The translations under genes were made by a program, and so were the position numbers. The notes under the pieces are model-generated. The model was not told the DNA's origin and did no database searches. It saw only the letters and a program-made list of their open reading frames with translations. This document shows positions 18,754 to 28,544 of a stretch of DNA of 57,114 nt, piece by piece (position 1 is the stretch's first letter; every line of letters begins with the position of its first letter). Source of the stretch: Bacillus sp. BP-3 (lineage in GTDB: Bacteria; Bacillota; Bacilli; Bacillales; Bacillaceae_G); contig NZ_JAQOTJ010000020.1 of the NCBI RefSeq assembly GCF_028401955.1, positions 1 through 57,114 on the forward strand, given 5' to 3'.

Positions 18754-19300
18754 TTGTTTATCAAGATTATTAGTATCGATTTGATCAAACTTTATTTTAA
18801 AGCAACACTTGTACAACGTTCCTTATTCAAGCGGAAACAATTTGAGACAGAATACAGACCTGTAATTCGAACTGACAATGGTCCACAATTTATTTCGAAT
18901 GCATTTGAAAAAGTGTGCCATACTTGTAAAGCCCTGCATGAGCGAATTCCACCGAAGACACCAAATATGAACGCTCATATTGAATCATTTCATCGATTAC
19001 TGGAAAACGAATGTCTAAAGCACTGCATGTTTCAAACATATGCCGAAGCTTATCAAGAAGTAGCTACATATATTGAGTTTTACAACAACCGAAGGAGCCA
19101 CTCTAGTATTTTGGACTTATCACCAAATGAATTCTATCGACAAACACAAACAGAAACGTTAAAAATCAAAGAAGTTGGAGTATGAGAAAAGGTTTTTTCT
19201 TGTCTCATATGAAAAAAGAAGCCACTTACCAAAATAAAGAACAATTCTATGAAACAATGAGTTAAGAATAGTATGTGTTCAAAATTAGGGGGTTAATCCG
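18754..19300 (+). pseudogene. 3' part of an IS3-family transposase gene (orfB) and IS right end
   Basis: The frame 18754-19185 contains the last part of an rve/DDE domain: RTDNGPQF (second Asp), NMNAHIESFHRLLENEC (catalytic Glu), YIEFYNNRRSHSSILDLSPN (the YNxxRxH..L...P motif). The first catalytic Asp region and orfA are missing, so it cannot transpose by itself. Beyond the stop, TGTTCAAAATTAGGGGGTTA near 19277-19296 looks like the terminal repeat of the element. Confidence 0.75.
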
Positions 19301-19301
19301 G

Positions 19302-19372
19302 TCTATCAAATCGTGATTACCTGAAAAAATGCTGCTATCGCTCCCTTCATAAAAGACTTCACTTGCTCCTCC
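19302..19372 (-). pseudogene. 71-base fragment of a second copy of the acidic gene at 15936-16442
   Basis: Bases 19302-19372 match 16183-16253 with only a handful of substitutions. The similarity begins within two bases of the IS3-type right end, showing that the insertion sequence landed in, or recombined with, a paralogue of that gene, most of which is now gone. Confidence 0.7.
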
Positions 19373-19501
19373 AACTAGGAAATATTAAAGCTTGCTGTGT
19401 ATATTAGACAATCACCCATTTATGCAAGGACAATCATCTAAAAAGTATACATCCAAATATAATATTAGAAAAACTAACCTTAATATAAGGAGGGATGAAA
19501 G

Positions 19502-20413
19502 TTGAAAAGACAGTATTTCTTTGAACCAACTGTATCATATCCATATCCGTACCCATATTATCCAACTAAATCAAACTACAGGAATAGTAGTCAGCGCGTC
19601 ACCTGGCAATGGGAAGACCTTGGTGGGGTTATCATTGATGCACCTGCGGTCACGTCCAAGCATATGAACAACCTAGAAGTTTTTGCGCGTGGAACCGATA
19701 ATCATTTATTGCATAAGTATTGGGAATATGATTCAGGGTGGAGCGACTGGAAAGATCTCGGTGGTACCATTATCTCTGGTCCAGCAGCTGTGAGCGCAGG
19801 TCGTGGTCCTAATAGTGAAATCCACTGTTTTGCACGTGGAATTAATAATCAAATTTTGCATAAGTTTGGTCGTTCAACGTGGAGCGATTGGGAAGACCTT
19901 GGTGGAAATTTCATCGATGCACCTGCGGTCGCCTCCTGGAGGTTTGACCGACTAGATGTTTTTGCGTGTGGAACCGATAATCATTTGTGGCATAAGTATT
20001 GGAATGGTTCAAGTTGGAGCGACTGGGAAGATCTCGGTGGTACCCTTTCCGCCGGTCCAGCAGCTGTTTCTCGAGCAGAAAATCTAATCGACTGTGTTGT
20101 ACGTGGAACGGATGGTCATGTGTATCATAAATCTTTTAATCGTTATGGGTGGAGTGATTGGAAGGATCTTGGAGGTTTTATCATCGGTGCACCCGCAATC
20201 TCGTCCTGGGGACGAGATTCACTATATGTTTTTGGGCGCGGAGGCGATAATAAATTACGGACTAGGCATTGGGATGGGCAATGGTGGCCCGAATGGCAAG
20301 AAATTGGGGGTCCCATTATTGCCTCTAGCCCAGCAGCTGTTTCTCGGACATATGATTACATCGATTGTTTTGCACGTGGAACCAATAGTCAATTGTTGCA
20401 TGCGTATGTCTAA
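19502..20413 (+). CDS. PLL/DUF346-type beta-propeller lectin-like protein
   Basis: 303 residues from a TTG preceded by AAGGAGGG. After a tyrosine/proline-rich N-terminus (SYPYPYPYYP) come six repeats of about 47 residues with the signature W-x-x-W-(E/K)-D-L-G-G, then a PAAVS or PAVAS block, then a (C/V)FARGTDNHLLHKY strand. This is the DUF346 repeat that forms the propeller of the Photorhabdus lectins PLL/PHL and related fucose-binding proteins. It probably binds sugars. There is no signal peptide, so release would need lysis or spore association. It ends at a very strong shared terminator. Confidence 0.8.
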   Translation: MKRQYFFEPTVSYPYPYPYYPTKSNYRNSSQRVTWQWEDLGGVIIDAPAVTSKHMNNLEVFARGTDNHLLHKYWEYDSGWSDWKDLGGTIISGPAAVSAGRGPNSEIHCFARGINNQILHKFGRSTWSDWEDLGGNFIDAPAVASWRFDRLDVFACGTDNHLWHKYWNGSSWSDWEDLGGTLSAGPAAVSRAENLIDCVVRGTDGHVYHKSFNRYGWSDWKDLGGFIIGAPAISSWGRDSLYVFGRGGDNKLRTRHWDGQWWPEWQEIGGPIIASSPAAVSRTYDYIDCFARGTNSQLLHAYV

Positions 20414-20464
20414 CTTTTAAGGAACATGAGTGTTGAAAATCGTTCTCTCCCTAAAAATAATATT

Positions 20465-20512
20465 GGTGATGTAAAAAGACCTTTACATAATCAAAGGTCT
20501 TTTTACATCACC
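20465..20512. terminator. Bidirectional terminator between lectin and DUF2691 genes
   Basis: Perfect 20-base arms GGTGATGTAAAAAGACCTTT and its complement around an 8-base loop. It overlaps the last codons of the minus-strand gene. Confidence 0.75.
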
Positions 20513-20972
20513 AAACAGATAGCCTTGTTCTTGTATCATTTTCATCAGTTATATATTCAACATTCTTACATCCACAATCTCTTGCATTGTTATATAATAA
20601 TTCGAGGTCTTTCTTATTTTTGCAATATATCGTGACATAACTACAATCAACCACTAACAGAACAAAGTGACACTTGCTTCCAATAAACTCTTCATAGGTA
20701 TTAATATCAGAGGATTCACCTTTTACATATGCTTGTAAGTCAGCGAAAATAATATAATATTCATTGCCTTCTAATAGATTTTTGAGTTCAGCCCCGTCAA
20801 TCATATCTCTATCTTCTAAGAAAAGTTCTTTACCTAATTGGTCATTTTCTACTATATATGACTCACCATCGCCAATTCGCCAACTAAAAGCAGTAATTTC
20901 AATTGGCTTTAGCACTTCTCCAAGCAAACTTCCATATTCGTTTGGAACTTCAAAACTAATTCCTCTCCTCAT
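20508..20972 (-). CDS. DUF2691 family protein
   Basis: 154 residues. The N-terminus MRRGISFEVPNEYGSLLGEV then LKPIEI followed by FSWRIGDGESY is the hallmark of DUF2691, small cytoplasmic proteins of Bacillus with unknown function, often in multiple copies in the cereus group. Cysteine-rich end (NNARDCGCKNVEYIT). The RBS GAGGGGGC is about 6 bases upstream. Nothing in the context reveals a role. Confidence 0.75.
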   Translation of the reverse strand: MRRGISFEVPNEYGSLLGEVLKPIEITAFSWRIGDGESYIVENDQLGKELFLEDRDMIDGAELKNLLEGNEYYIIFADLQAYVKGESSDINTYEEFIGSKCHFVLLVVDCSYVTIYCKNKKDLELLYNNARDCGCKNVEYITDENDTRTRLSVW

Positions 20973-21089
20973 AACATCGCCCCCTCAAGATTATTAGAAA
21001 ACTAAACAGTTTAATGGCTATGCAGCAATTTTTCTTTTCGCACTATTCTTTTTTCTCATATAATCGTAATCTGTGTCTACCACTCAGTC

Positions 21090-21400
21090 TAATCTCACTT
21101 AAAAAAGGAGATGCACTACTTCGCGAAAAGCCCTCGGTAAAATATGAATTTATTCATAAAAATTGCTCCCAATTCCGTGTGGAGAAGATGTGCGACGTTT
21201 TGGGAGTTTCCAAAAGTGGTTATTTCAAATGGTTAAAACGACCGAAAAGTGACAGGAAGAAACAGCACGAGAAGTTATCACAAAAGATTTTTCAGACTCA
21301 CCTAGAATTTGAGCAACGCTATGGCGGCGTGAAGGTAAGTGAGCGAACAGTTTCTCGTATTATGACAAAGAACCAATGGTTACCTCGCTATTTTTTTAAT
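21090..21400 (+). pseudogene. 5' part of an IS3-family orfB, internally deleted
   Basis: The frame reads KYEFIHKNCSQFRVEKMCDV followed by LGVSKSGYFKWLKR, the HTH_21 start of IS150-type OrfB proteins. EQRYGGVKVSERTVSRIM joins the RYG and KVSERTVSR blocks directly, so about ten residues normally between them are missing. The frame then runs into the DedA gene. No catalytic domain is present. Confidence 0.7.
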
Positions 21401-21833
21401 GCTTGTTTTTGGAATTATCGGATTACCAATCCCTGATGAAGTCATGATGACAATCGTAGGTTACTTTACGAATATTCATGTCTTGAATTATGAGCTTGCC
21501 ATTTTAGTCAGTTTTGCAGGAGCGTTGTCGGGTATGCTGATCAGTTACATAATTGGCAGAAAGGCAGGGCGTCCTGTTATTGAGAAATATGGAAAATGGA
21601 TCGGTTTGAAGGAAAAAAGAATTATCAAATTTGAAAAATTCGTGGTAGAATATGTATCCTACTCTCTTATTTTTGGATATTTCATTCCAGGCTTCAGACA
21701 TATAACCTGTTACCTTTCGGGAATTAGCAAAATGAATTTGAAAACTTATATGTTGTCCGCTGCTATTGGCGCATTTTTATGGTGTTTCACGTTTATTACA
21801 ATCGGCAAAGGTATAGGAATTATTCATGAATAA
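21399..21833 (+). pseudogene. DedA family membrane protein, 5' end replaced by IS DNA
   Basis: The readable part (LVFGIIGLPIPDEVMMTIVG at its start, then GALSGMLISYIIGRKAGRP, GYFIPGFRHITCYLSG, and a last hydrophobic helix) is the DedA/SNARE-associated core of about 140 residues. DedA proteins are usually near 200 residues; UptA-type relatives recycle undecaprenyl phosphate. The first 20-25 residues are missing: coding similarity begins at the junction with the transposase fragment near 21400. An internal ATG might still allow translation, but no good ribosome binding site is present. Confidence 0.7.
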
Positions 21834-21842
21834 GAAGGTCTT

Positions 21843-21861
21843 TCTTAACTTGATACCGATG
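21843..21861. repeat. Stray IS231-like end
   Basis: TCTTAACTTGATACCGATG followed by GTGCGGTACTCC. The flank resembles those at other IS231-like ends here (GGCAGTACCCC at 9787, GGCTGTACTCC at 38336). Confidence 0.4.
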
Positions 21862-21904
21862 GTGCGGTACTCCTGTATGTAATTAGAACATATTTTTCTA
21901 CACA

Positions 21905-21933
21905 AAAAAGAGTGCATAAATTGCACTCTTTTT
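21905..21933. terminator. Terminator of the ytbE-ytbD-like operon
   Basis: AAAAAGAGTGCA / TGCACTCTTTTT stem, 5-base loop, 12 bases beyond the stop of the aldo/keto reductase gene. Confidence 0.75.
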
Positions 21934-21944
21934 ACTCATTTTCA

Positions 21945-22784
21945 TTAGAAATCGAAGTTATCAGGATCTGGACCAACGCGGTGATTTTCGTTTAATGCAT
22001 CGATTTTTTCCATATCTTCTTTTGTTAATTCAAAGTTAAATACATCAGCATTTGCAATAATACGGTGTTCTTTCGTTGATTTTGGAATTGTTATAACTCC
22101 ATTTTGTAAATCCCAACGTAAAATAGTTTGCGCTGTTGTTTTACCATATTTATCAGCGATTTCTTGTAATGTTTCGTTCTCTAATAATTGCCCTTGCATA
22201 AGCGGTGACCATGCTTCCATTTGAATACCTTGTTCTTTACAGAAAGCTTGTAGTTCTTTTTGTGTTAAACGCGGGTGATATTCCACTTGGTTGATCATCG
22301 GCTTAATCTCTGCATCTTTCATTACATCTTGCAAGTGATGGATTTGGAAATTACTTACGCCAATTGCACGTACGCGATCTTCTTTGTAAAGTGTTTCTAA
22401 CGCTCTCCACGTATCTTTATATTTTCCTTCTACAGGCCAGTGAACAAGGTATAAATCTAAATAATCTAACTCTAATTTTTTTAAGCTCTCTTCATATGCA
22501 GCGATTGTTGTTTCATATCCTTGATCTGCGTTCCACACTTTTGAAGTGATAAATAAATCTTCTCTCGAAATCCCAGCTTCTTTTATACCTGCACGGATGC
22601 CTTCACCCACTGCTTTTTCATTTCCATAAATTGCAGCTGTATCAATACTTCGGTATCCTTCTTTAATCGCTACCTTTACAGCCTCTACAAGTTCTGGTCC
22701 ATCTTCTACTTTAAATACGCCTAAACCGAACCAAGGCATTTCTACACCATTATGCAATACTGTTTTACTTTGTAAATTTTTCAT
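21945..22784 (-). CDS. ytbE: Aldo/keto reductase, YtbE type
   Basis: 279 residues, standard length. The AKR signatures are in order: [16 protein letters not shown] (Asp and catalytic Tyr), ITSKVWN (catalytic Lys), [15 protein letters not shown] (catalytic His), GVSNF, and the cofactor-binding end [17 protein letters not shown]. It reduces aldehydes and ketoaldehydes with NADPH in the cytoplasm. It follows the MFS gene by 16 bases, and the pair faces an HxlR regulator, the arrangement of ytbE-ytbD and ytcD in Bacillus subtilis. Symbol by synteny and similarity. Confidence 0.85.
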   Translation of the reverse strand: MKNLQSKTVLHNGVEMPWFGLGVFKVEDGPELVEAVKVAIKEGYRSIDTAAIYGNEKAVGEGIRAGIKEAGISREDLFITSKVWNADQGYETTIAAYEESLKKLELDYLDLYLVHWPVEGKYKDTWRALETLYKEDRVRAIGVSNFQIHHLQDVMKDAEIKPMINQVEYHPRLTQKELQAFCKEQGIQMEAWSPLMQGQLLENETLQEIADKYGKTTAQTILRWDLQNGVITIPKSTKEHRIIANADVFNFELTKEDMEKIDALNENHRVGPDPDNFDF

Positions 22785-22800
22785 TATACTTTTCTCTCCT

Positions 22801-24015
22801 TTATTTAACTTGATCTCTTTTTTCTAACTTCATACTCCAAGCTGTTAAAATAACAGCGCCGCCTACCATAATACCGCCTACCCAAGCTGTATGAATTAAC
22901 CCTAACGAGTTCGTTACAATACCACCTAAATAAGCCCCAAGAGCAATTCCTGCGTTAAACGCTGCAATATTAATTGCTGAAGCAACATCGACAGCGCTCG
23001 GTACAAATCGTTCAGCCAATATAACGACATACACTTGTAATCCCGGAACATTCATAAATGCGAATAGCCCCATAAGAATAATTGTAATAAGCCCTGCTAC
23101 TTGAAATGGCGCTGTAAATGTCAGTACGAATAATACAATTGCTTGAATGAAAAACATATAAAATAATGCACGAATTGGATTATGATTTGATAGCTTCCCA
23201 CCAACCATATTTCCAATCGCAATTGCAATTCCATACACTAACAAAATGATCGTAACGGTACTTGCTTTAAATCCTGTTACCTCTTGTAATAACGGAGATA
23301 AATACGTAAATGTTACGAATGTCCCCCCATATCCTAATGCAGTAATGATGAAAACAAGTAATAGTCTTCCATTCGTGATAAGTTTAAATTGATCACGAAA
23401 TGATACAGACGTGCCTTTTTTTAAATCAGAAGGAATTAGCATACTGTTTGCGATTAAGGCAACGATTCCAATTACCACAATCGCCATAAACGATGCTCTC
23501 CAGCCGAATTGTTGACCAATAAATGTTCCAATTGGCACTCCTGTAATGGTCGCAACAGTTAAACCAGTAAACATAAACGCAATTGCGCTAGCACGTTTAT
23601 TCTCTGGTACAAGTGCAGCTGCAATTGTGGATCCTATCGACATAAAAACGCCATGTGCGAAAGCAGATACAACCCTCGCAATAAGTAATACAGTAAAACT
23701 TGTTGCGACCGACGCAATTCCATTACCGACAATAAAAACAAACATAATCCACATTAATAATGTCTTTCGCGACATACTAGCTGTTAACGACGTTAAAACA
23801 GGTGCTCCAAAAGCTACCCCTAACGCATATAACGAAACGGTTAAACCAGCTGTTGTAACAGAAACATGTAAATCTTCCGAAATAGATGGTAATAAACCGA
23901 CACTAATAAATTCAGTTGTACCAATTCCGAATGCACTAATTGCTAACGCTAATAACGCAAACACACTTCTTCTATTTGTTTGAACACCTGAAGAAGATAC
24001 TGTATATGAATTCAA
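22801..24015 (-). CDS. ytbD: MFS drug-efflux transporter, YtbD type
   Basis: 404 residues with 12 predicted membrane helices. Helix 1 carries [18 protein letters not shown], typical of the AraJ/YdhP/PbuE-like DHA1 family, and the loop 2-3 region [13 protein letters not shown] is the motif A region. Members export sugars, purines or drugs by proton antiport. The gene is divergent from the HxlR-type regulator with a shared 320-base control region rich in GGTAC/GTAAC repeats, so it is probably the main target of that regulator. Confidence 0.85.
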   Translation of the reverse strand: MNSYTVSSSGVQTNRRSVFALLALAISAFGIGTTEFISVGLLPSISEDLHVSVTTAGLTVSLYALGVAFGAPVLTSLTASMSRKTLLMWIMFVFIVGNGIASVATSFTVLLIARVVSAFAHGVFMSIGSTIAAALVPENKRASAIAFMFTGLTVATITGVPIGTFIGQQFGWRASFMAIVVIGIVALIANSMLIPSDLKKGTSVSFRDQFKLITNGRLLLVFIITALGYGGTFVTFTYLSPLLQEVTGFKASTVTIILLVYGIAIAIGNMVGGKLSNHNPIRALFYMFFIQAIVLFVLTFTAPFQVAGLITIILMGLFAFMNVPGLQVYVVILAERFVPSAVDVASAINIAAFNAGIALGAYLGGIVTNSLGLIHTAWVGGIMVGGAVILTAWSMKLEKRDQVK

Positions 24016-24159
24016 TTGAACTCCTCCTTAATACAAGAAATCCAATCATAATAGTATGATAAAAAGGCCCTTTTATCTTCTGCAAAAATATATTTATTGC
24101 TTATAAATGCTATTATGAATGATTTCATCTCTTTTATGAAGAACGCACTTTTAAGTAAT

Positions 24160-24294
24160 ATAGGTACCAAAAAGTAACATAGTAACCTTTTAGTACCGTA
24201 CTACTCATTTACCTCTTACGTATGTTATTATGAAACATATTCAACGCAATAAAAAGTACGTACTTTAAAGTGCTATAGGTACCTAAAAGTAACC
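24160..24294. promoter_or_regulatory. Candidate operators of the HxlR-type regulator
   Basis: The divergent region holds repeated half-sites: ATAGGTACCAAAAAGTAAC (24160-24178), an inverted copy GTAACCTTTTAGTACC (24182-24197), and ATAGGTACCTAAAAGTAACC (24275-24294), plus a palindrome AAAGTACGTACTTT (24253-24266). HxlR proteins bind such GTAC-containing sites. One set lies near each divergent start, fitting control of both genes. Confidence 0.6.
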
Positions 24295-24336
24295 TTTAAG
24301 TTATTTATCGCTAAATTCATCAAAGGAGATTTTCAT

Positions 24337-24681
24337 ATGAAGAAATACAATATTCCTGTGGAGGCAACTTTAGAAGTTATCGGTGGAAAATGGAAAGTTG
24401 TTATCCTTTGTCATTTAAAGAAAGGCACAAAGAGAACGAGCGAGTTAAAACGTTTAATGCCTGGTATTACACAAAAAATGTTAACACAACAATTACGCGA
24501 ACTAGAAGAAGACGGTGTCATCCAAAGAAAAGTATATAACCAAGTACCACCGAAAGTAGAATATTCTTTAACTGATTACGGTTCGTCTTTAGATTCCATA
24601 CTAGATTCTCTCTGTACTTGGGGCGAATGTCATCTTGAGAAGAATGGGAACACGGATATGCTTATTACAGCTGACGAATAA
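24337..24681 (+). CDS. ytcD: HxlR family transcriptional regulator, YtcD type
   Basis: 114 residues. The winged helix-turn-helix (about residues 8-95) has the HxlR signature LEVIGGKWKVVILCHLKKGT, then the recognition region GITQKMLTQQLRELEEDGVI and the wing PPKVEYSLTDYG. One cysteine at residue 26 lies in the first helix, as in redox- or electrophile-sensing members such as HxlR and YodB. AAGGAG lies upstream. It most likely represses itself and the divergent transporter/reductase pair in response to a reactive carbonyl or drug. Confidence 0.85.
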   Translation: MKKYNIPVEATLEVIGGKWKVVILCHLKKGTKRTSELKRLMPGITQKMLTQQLRELEEDGVIQRKVYNQVPPKVEYSLTDYGSSLDSILDSLCTWGECHLEKNGNTDMLITADE

Positions 24682-25060
24682 GAAAAACGTACAATATTGT
24701 TACGGTGCAAATTGTACAGTTGCTACCTTGTCACTATACATGACAAAAAAATCAATTTCATATTGATCTATCACTGTACCATCATTCGTCTTTCCCTAGA
24801 TTACCATTTAAATGCATGCAAACACCCAGTAAATATTTATCATCTGTTAATCGAGCTAAATCTTTGATTTAGCTCTTTTTTATGAAAAAACTCTTCGCAC
24901 AAGAACATAAGTTCGTGTGCAATAGGAACAAACGTTCTTATTTGTAGGAGTGATTACTTTGTATGACTATTCTCTATTACCGAACCGTCACATCTTATGC
25001 GTAGATCTTTTCTGTTACTATTAAGTCAACGATTCTATATCGTTGACATTTTTTTATATA
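24682..25060. other. Intergenic region, two terminators
   Basis: No gene. A terminator with GAGCTAAATC / GATTTAGCTC and a T run lies at 24853-24881, and a second with GTCAACGAT / ATCGTTGAC and ATTTTTTT at 25025-25054. Between them is a hairpin GCACAAGAACATAAGTTCG then TGTGC at 24897-24920. The left end of the recombinase element should lie near 25055-25090. Confidence 0.5.
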
Positions 25061-25103
25061 AGGAAACTGATAGATATAGATTTTTATCTTAGGAGGAATG
25101 ATA

Positions 25104-26264
25104 ATGAACCAAAATGATACCTTACTTGTAGAAATAGCTAAAGGGGAAAATGAATTACGTTACTTAATTACAAATGACGGAATTCCAATTCCAGAGGTAT
25201 CCCTCTGGTTAGATTTGGTTAGCTTAAATAGTTATTTAACAGGGGAACGTTATGCATACGCTCTATTGAAATATTTACGTTTCCTAAAAAGTAAAAATAT
25301 AGATTTTAGAGAGGTTCAAAACAAAGGTACCATTGAAGAGTATGTAAAATATCTATTGGGATTTAGAGAATAAATTATTAACATTGAAGCTCCTTTAACA
25401 TTTACAGCTATACAAACTAATCTTATCCCAATAAAGCAATTCTATGGTTGGCTAGAAGATGAGCAGGTATTAACTCAAAGTCCTCTCCGATCGAAGGTAG
25501 AAAGACAAAATTCTTCTTTTAACGTTCATTGGAAAAAAAAGCTATTGTACGGTCAAGTATGGTCTTTTAATACAGAAAAAACGATACTCGCAAGAATTAA
25601 ATATACAAAAAAACATGTACATCTTAAATGGTATACAGAAGATGAAATTAAAAGAATTACTAAGTACCTTCCTACTGTTCGGGACAAAGTTATTTTTCAA
25701 ATAAGTATAGAAACTGGTATGCGTATTGGTGAAATTTTAGGATTAAAGCTAGAACACTTTGATCCAATTGAACAAACATTACAAGTTGTACGTGAACCAA
25801 ATATTGAAAATAAAGCCAAAGCGAAGACAGAAGAAAGAACAATTGTTATAAATAATAAACTAAGTGATCTAATTCAGGAGTACCTAGTAAATGAGCGAGG
25901 ATTAGTTGATATAGAATATAGTTCTTATTTATTTTTAAATTATCAAGGTATTTTTAAAGGAAAACCTATGAAGACCAGGAACTTCCTTAGGATTTTGAAA
26001 AATGCAGGAGAAAAAGCTGGAATTAATAAAAAAGAAATTCGTACTCATAGTGGACGTAGTACAAGAGTACAGCAATTAGTCGAACTCATGCGAGATCATC
26101 CCCATTTAGGTATCACACAAACCTATATTGATAATGAAATGGGATGGAGAAGTGAAAAAACAATTAAGGTATATGAACGAGGATACACTTTAAAACAAAA
26201 ACGACATATTTTAGAAAGAATTAATAGCATTACATTAAATCAAGATATGCCAGAGGAGAATTGA
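25104..26264 (+). pseudogene. tnpA: Tn554-type recombinase A gene with one in-frame TAA
   Basis: The frame of 387 codons is open except for TAA at 25371-25373, after 89 codons; coding similarity continues immediately (IINIEAPLTFTAIQTNL). ATG 25104 is preferred over 25098 because AGGAGG then has proper spacing. The N-terminal part is a SAM-like core-binding domain. The catalytic domain shows the first Arg in TGMRIGEILGLK, a HxxR-like THSGR, the W box GWRSEKTIKVYERGY and the tyrosine in it. The second half has no good start of its own, so the integrase is probably inactive. The gene ends 6 bases before tnpB. Confidence 0.75.
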
Positions 26265-26270
26265 TATATA

Positions 26271-28544
26271 ATGAATCTGGAATTAGAGATGTACAACGTT
26301 AAAATTCTTAATATTCAATATATTATTGATGTTTTGGAAAATGAATGTGCGAAAGGGAAAACAATTAAACAAATTAAAACGTTAGAACACTTTTCCATCC
26401 TATCTCACAAGCTCCGTCAAATTTTTAAAGAACTAGATTATCAACTTTATAGGTATGTGATGAATTCATCTTCATTTAAATTAAAAAAAGCTATTGGACA
26501 AGTTGTTGCACAAGAACTATCACAAGAATTTACTTATTTTGTTGAACAAATGTGTAAGTGCCATTATGAATTAGGAAAAGAAATTTCGATAAAAGGTATT
26601 TATACCAGTATTCGAGGTTTACAATCTTTTACGTCAGGTCCTGTAATCGAATTATATGAATTAGCATATCATAATTTTTATAATAAAATTAGACAAGAAC
26701 TTATACAGGCGCTCTTAGAATTTAATAAAGAAGCTATCCGCCAGATTTGGTCAAATTTAAGGCAGACAATATTTTTTGAGTTGTTACTTCCAGAAAATGA
26801 AGTACCTCTTATTAATTACTTAAAACAGTGTGGTTATGAAATCATAGAATTTGGTTATACCATTACTTGGCACAAATTATGGCTTCATTCATTTCAGTCA
26901 GATATGACTGATAAAAATCATGCAACTCGCCCTTATGGTGGGATTTTTTGTGATATAGAGCCATTCAAAAAATACGGAGATCCTATTCTAACTGTAGTTA
27001 ATGAACTAAGAGAAGAACAATTGAATGATATGGACAATAACGTGTTAAATACTAAAGATGATGTGTGGAAGTTAGTAGAGAAAAATATTGAAGTTCCACG
27101 TATTATAAAACTGAATTTTGAAAATATATCTTTTTTTATTAAACAAGAATTAAAAGATTATTTACATAATTGGTTTGAAAAAGGAGAAAAGGCAAGAAAA
27201 ATTCAACAACGTTTTTGGAATTTAATGCGTATTATTAATACAATGAAAGAGCTTGATAATATTAATGTTTTTTCTATGTTAGAACTAGATAAGTATCAAG
27301 TACAACAAATCTTTTCACATCTTCAAAACCAAAAGAAAAACAGTGGTGACGTTAAATATAAAATGGTCACGATTAATGGATCTATGACTGAAGCACGTTT
27401 ATTTGTAGACTGGTTAATAGAAAGAAAGAAAATAGATAACCATTATACTAATCCTTTTCGTGAACTAATACTTCCTAATACACGTATAGATAGTGAAAAT
27501 ATACCTTATATTCCAGATGAGATAGTAAAACAGTTGCAAACTGCAATTAAAGAATGTCCATTACATATTCAACACGCTTGGCTTATTATGATGAATACCG
27601 GATTACGTATATCCGAAGTGTTAAAACTAGAGAAGAATTGCTTAGAATGGGAGATAAAAGAAAAAATCTTTTATCTAAAATATATCCCTCATAAAATATT
27701 ACATTATAGAAGAAAGATAGGACTAGATGATTATAATAAAATTCCTATTCTTGATCCCATTGTTGTTAATTATATAAAAAAACAAATTGACAATACTGAA
27801 TTTCTACGTCAGCAAGCGAATACAAATTATATCTTTATACGTCTAACTGGTACAAAAAGAAAATTACATCAAAGTGCTCAACGTGTAATTGCGTATACTG
27901 GTTCTGATATTGAGGCACCTATAAACCGCTTGATTCGAAGGAATAAAATTAAAACCGCGGATGGGGAATTATGGGTGTACTCGCACCATCAATGCCGAAA
28001 AACACTCGCTACACGTTTACTCACAGAAGGAGCTTCTATTCAAGAAACATCGCAAATATTAGGTCATTTAACAGAAAGAACCACTCTTCAATATTATGAT
28101 GATATTGATAAAATGAAAATTGCTCACTTGGATCGTACTTTATTTGAAGCTTTATTTGATGAGATACAACCAGAGGTTATTAAGGCATATACCAAAGATG
28201 AGTTAACTGCACTAAAAGAAGAGATTTTACAAGGTGCCCGTGAAACTCCGGAAGGACATGGTACTTGCCTCAAACATGTTTCTTTTGGGCCATGTAAAAA
28301 AAAGTCCTGTGTGGGCTGTTCTCTTTTGCTAACAGGACCTCAAAAATTACCAATGTGGAAAAAGCTATATAATGAACAAAAAGAATATATTGAGCGTTTA
28401 GCTACTTATCATAGTGAACAAGGTAATGCTAACTATGGGGAGTATAGGGAATTTCAAGCAGAAAATCATTTGCTAAAAACATATGAAGATACAATAAAGA
28501 AGTTAGAATCTTTTATAAAAGAGAGGATGAAACTACATGAATAA
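26271..28544 (+). CDS. tnpB: Tn554-type recombinase B (tyrosine recombinase)
   Basis: 757 residues, longer than Tn554 TnpB. The first 450 residues are a large helical N-terminal region. The catalytic domain has MNTGLRISEVLKLE (Arg), YSHHQCRKTLATRLL (HxxR), ILGHLTERTTLQYY (His and the nucleophilic Tyr). A C-terminal metal-binding-like segment GTCLKHVSFGPCKKKSC, then VGC, follows, typical for TnpB-type recombinases. It overlaps the next gene by 8 bases. It acts with its neighbours in site-specific transposition of the element. Confidence 0.8.
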   Translation: MNLELEMYNVKILNIQYIIDVLENECAKGKTIKQIKTLEHFSILSHKLRQIFKELDYQLYRYVMNSSSFKLKKAIGQVVAQELSQEFTYFVEQMCKCHYELGKEISIKGIYTSIRGLQSFTSGPVIELYELAYHNFYNKIRQELIQALLEFNKEAIRQIWSNLRQTIFFELLLPENEVPLINYLKQCGYEIIEFGYTITWHKLWLHSFQSDMTDKNHATRPYGGIFCDIEPFKKYGDPILTVVNELREEQLNDMDNNVLNTKDDVWKLVEKNIEVPRIIKLNFENISFFIKQELKDYLHNWFEKGEKARKIQQRFWNLMRIINTMKELDNINVFSMLELDKYQVQQIFSHLQNQKKNSGDVKYKMVTINGSMTEARLFVDWLIERKKIDNHYTNPFRELILPNTRIDSENIPYIPDEIVKQLQTAIKECPLHIQHAWLIMMNTGLRISEVLKLEKNCLEWEIKEKIFYLKYIPHKILHYRRKIGLDDYNKIPILDPIVVNYIKKQIDNTEFLRQQANTNYIFIRLTGTKRKLHQSAQRVIAYTGSDIEAPINRLIRRNKIKTADGELWVYSHHQCRKTLATRLLTEGASIQETSQILGHLTERTTLQYYDDIDKMKIAHLDRTLFEALFDEIQPEVIKAYTKDELTALKEEILQGARETPEGHGTCLKHVSFGPCKKKSCVGCSLLLTGPQKLPMWKKLYNEQKEYIERLATYHSEQGNANYGEYREFQAENHLLKTYEDTIKKLESFIKERMKLHE

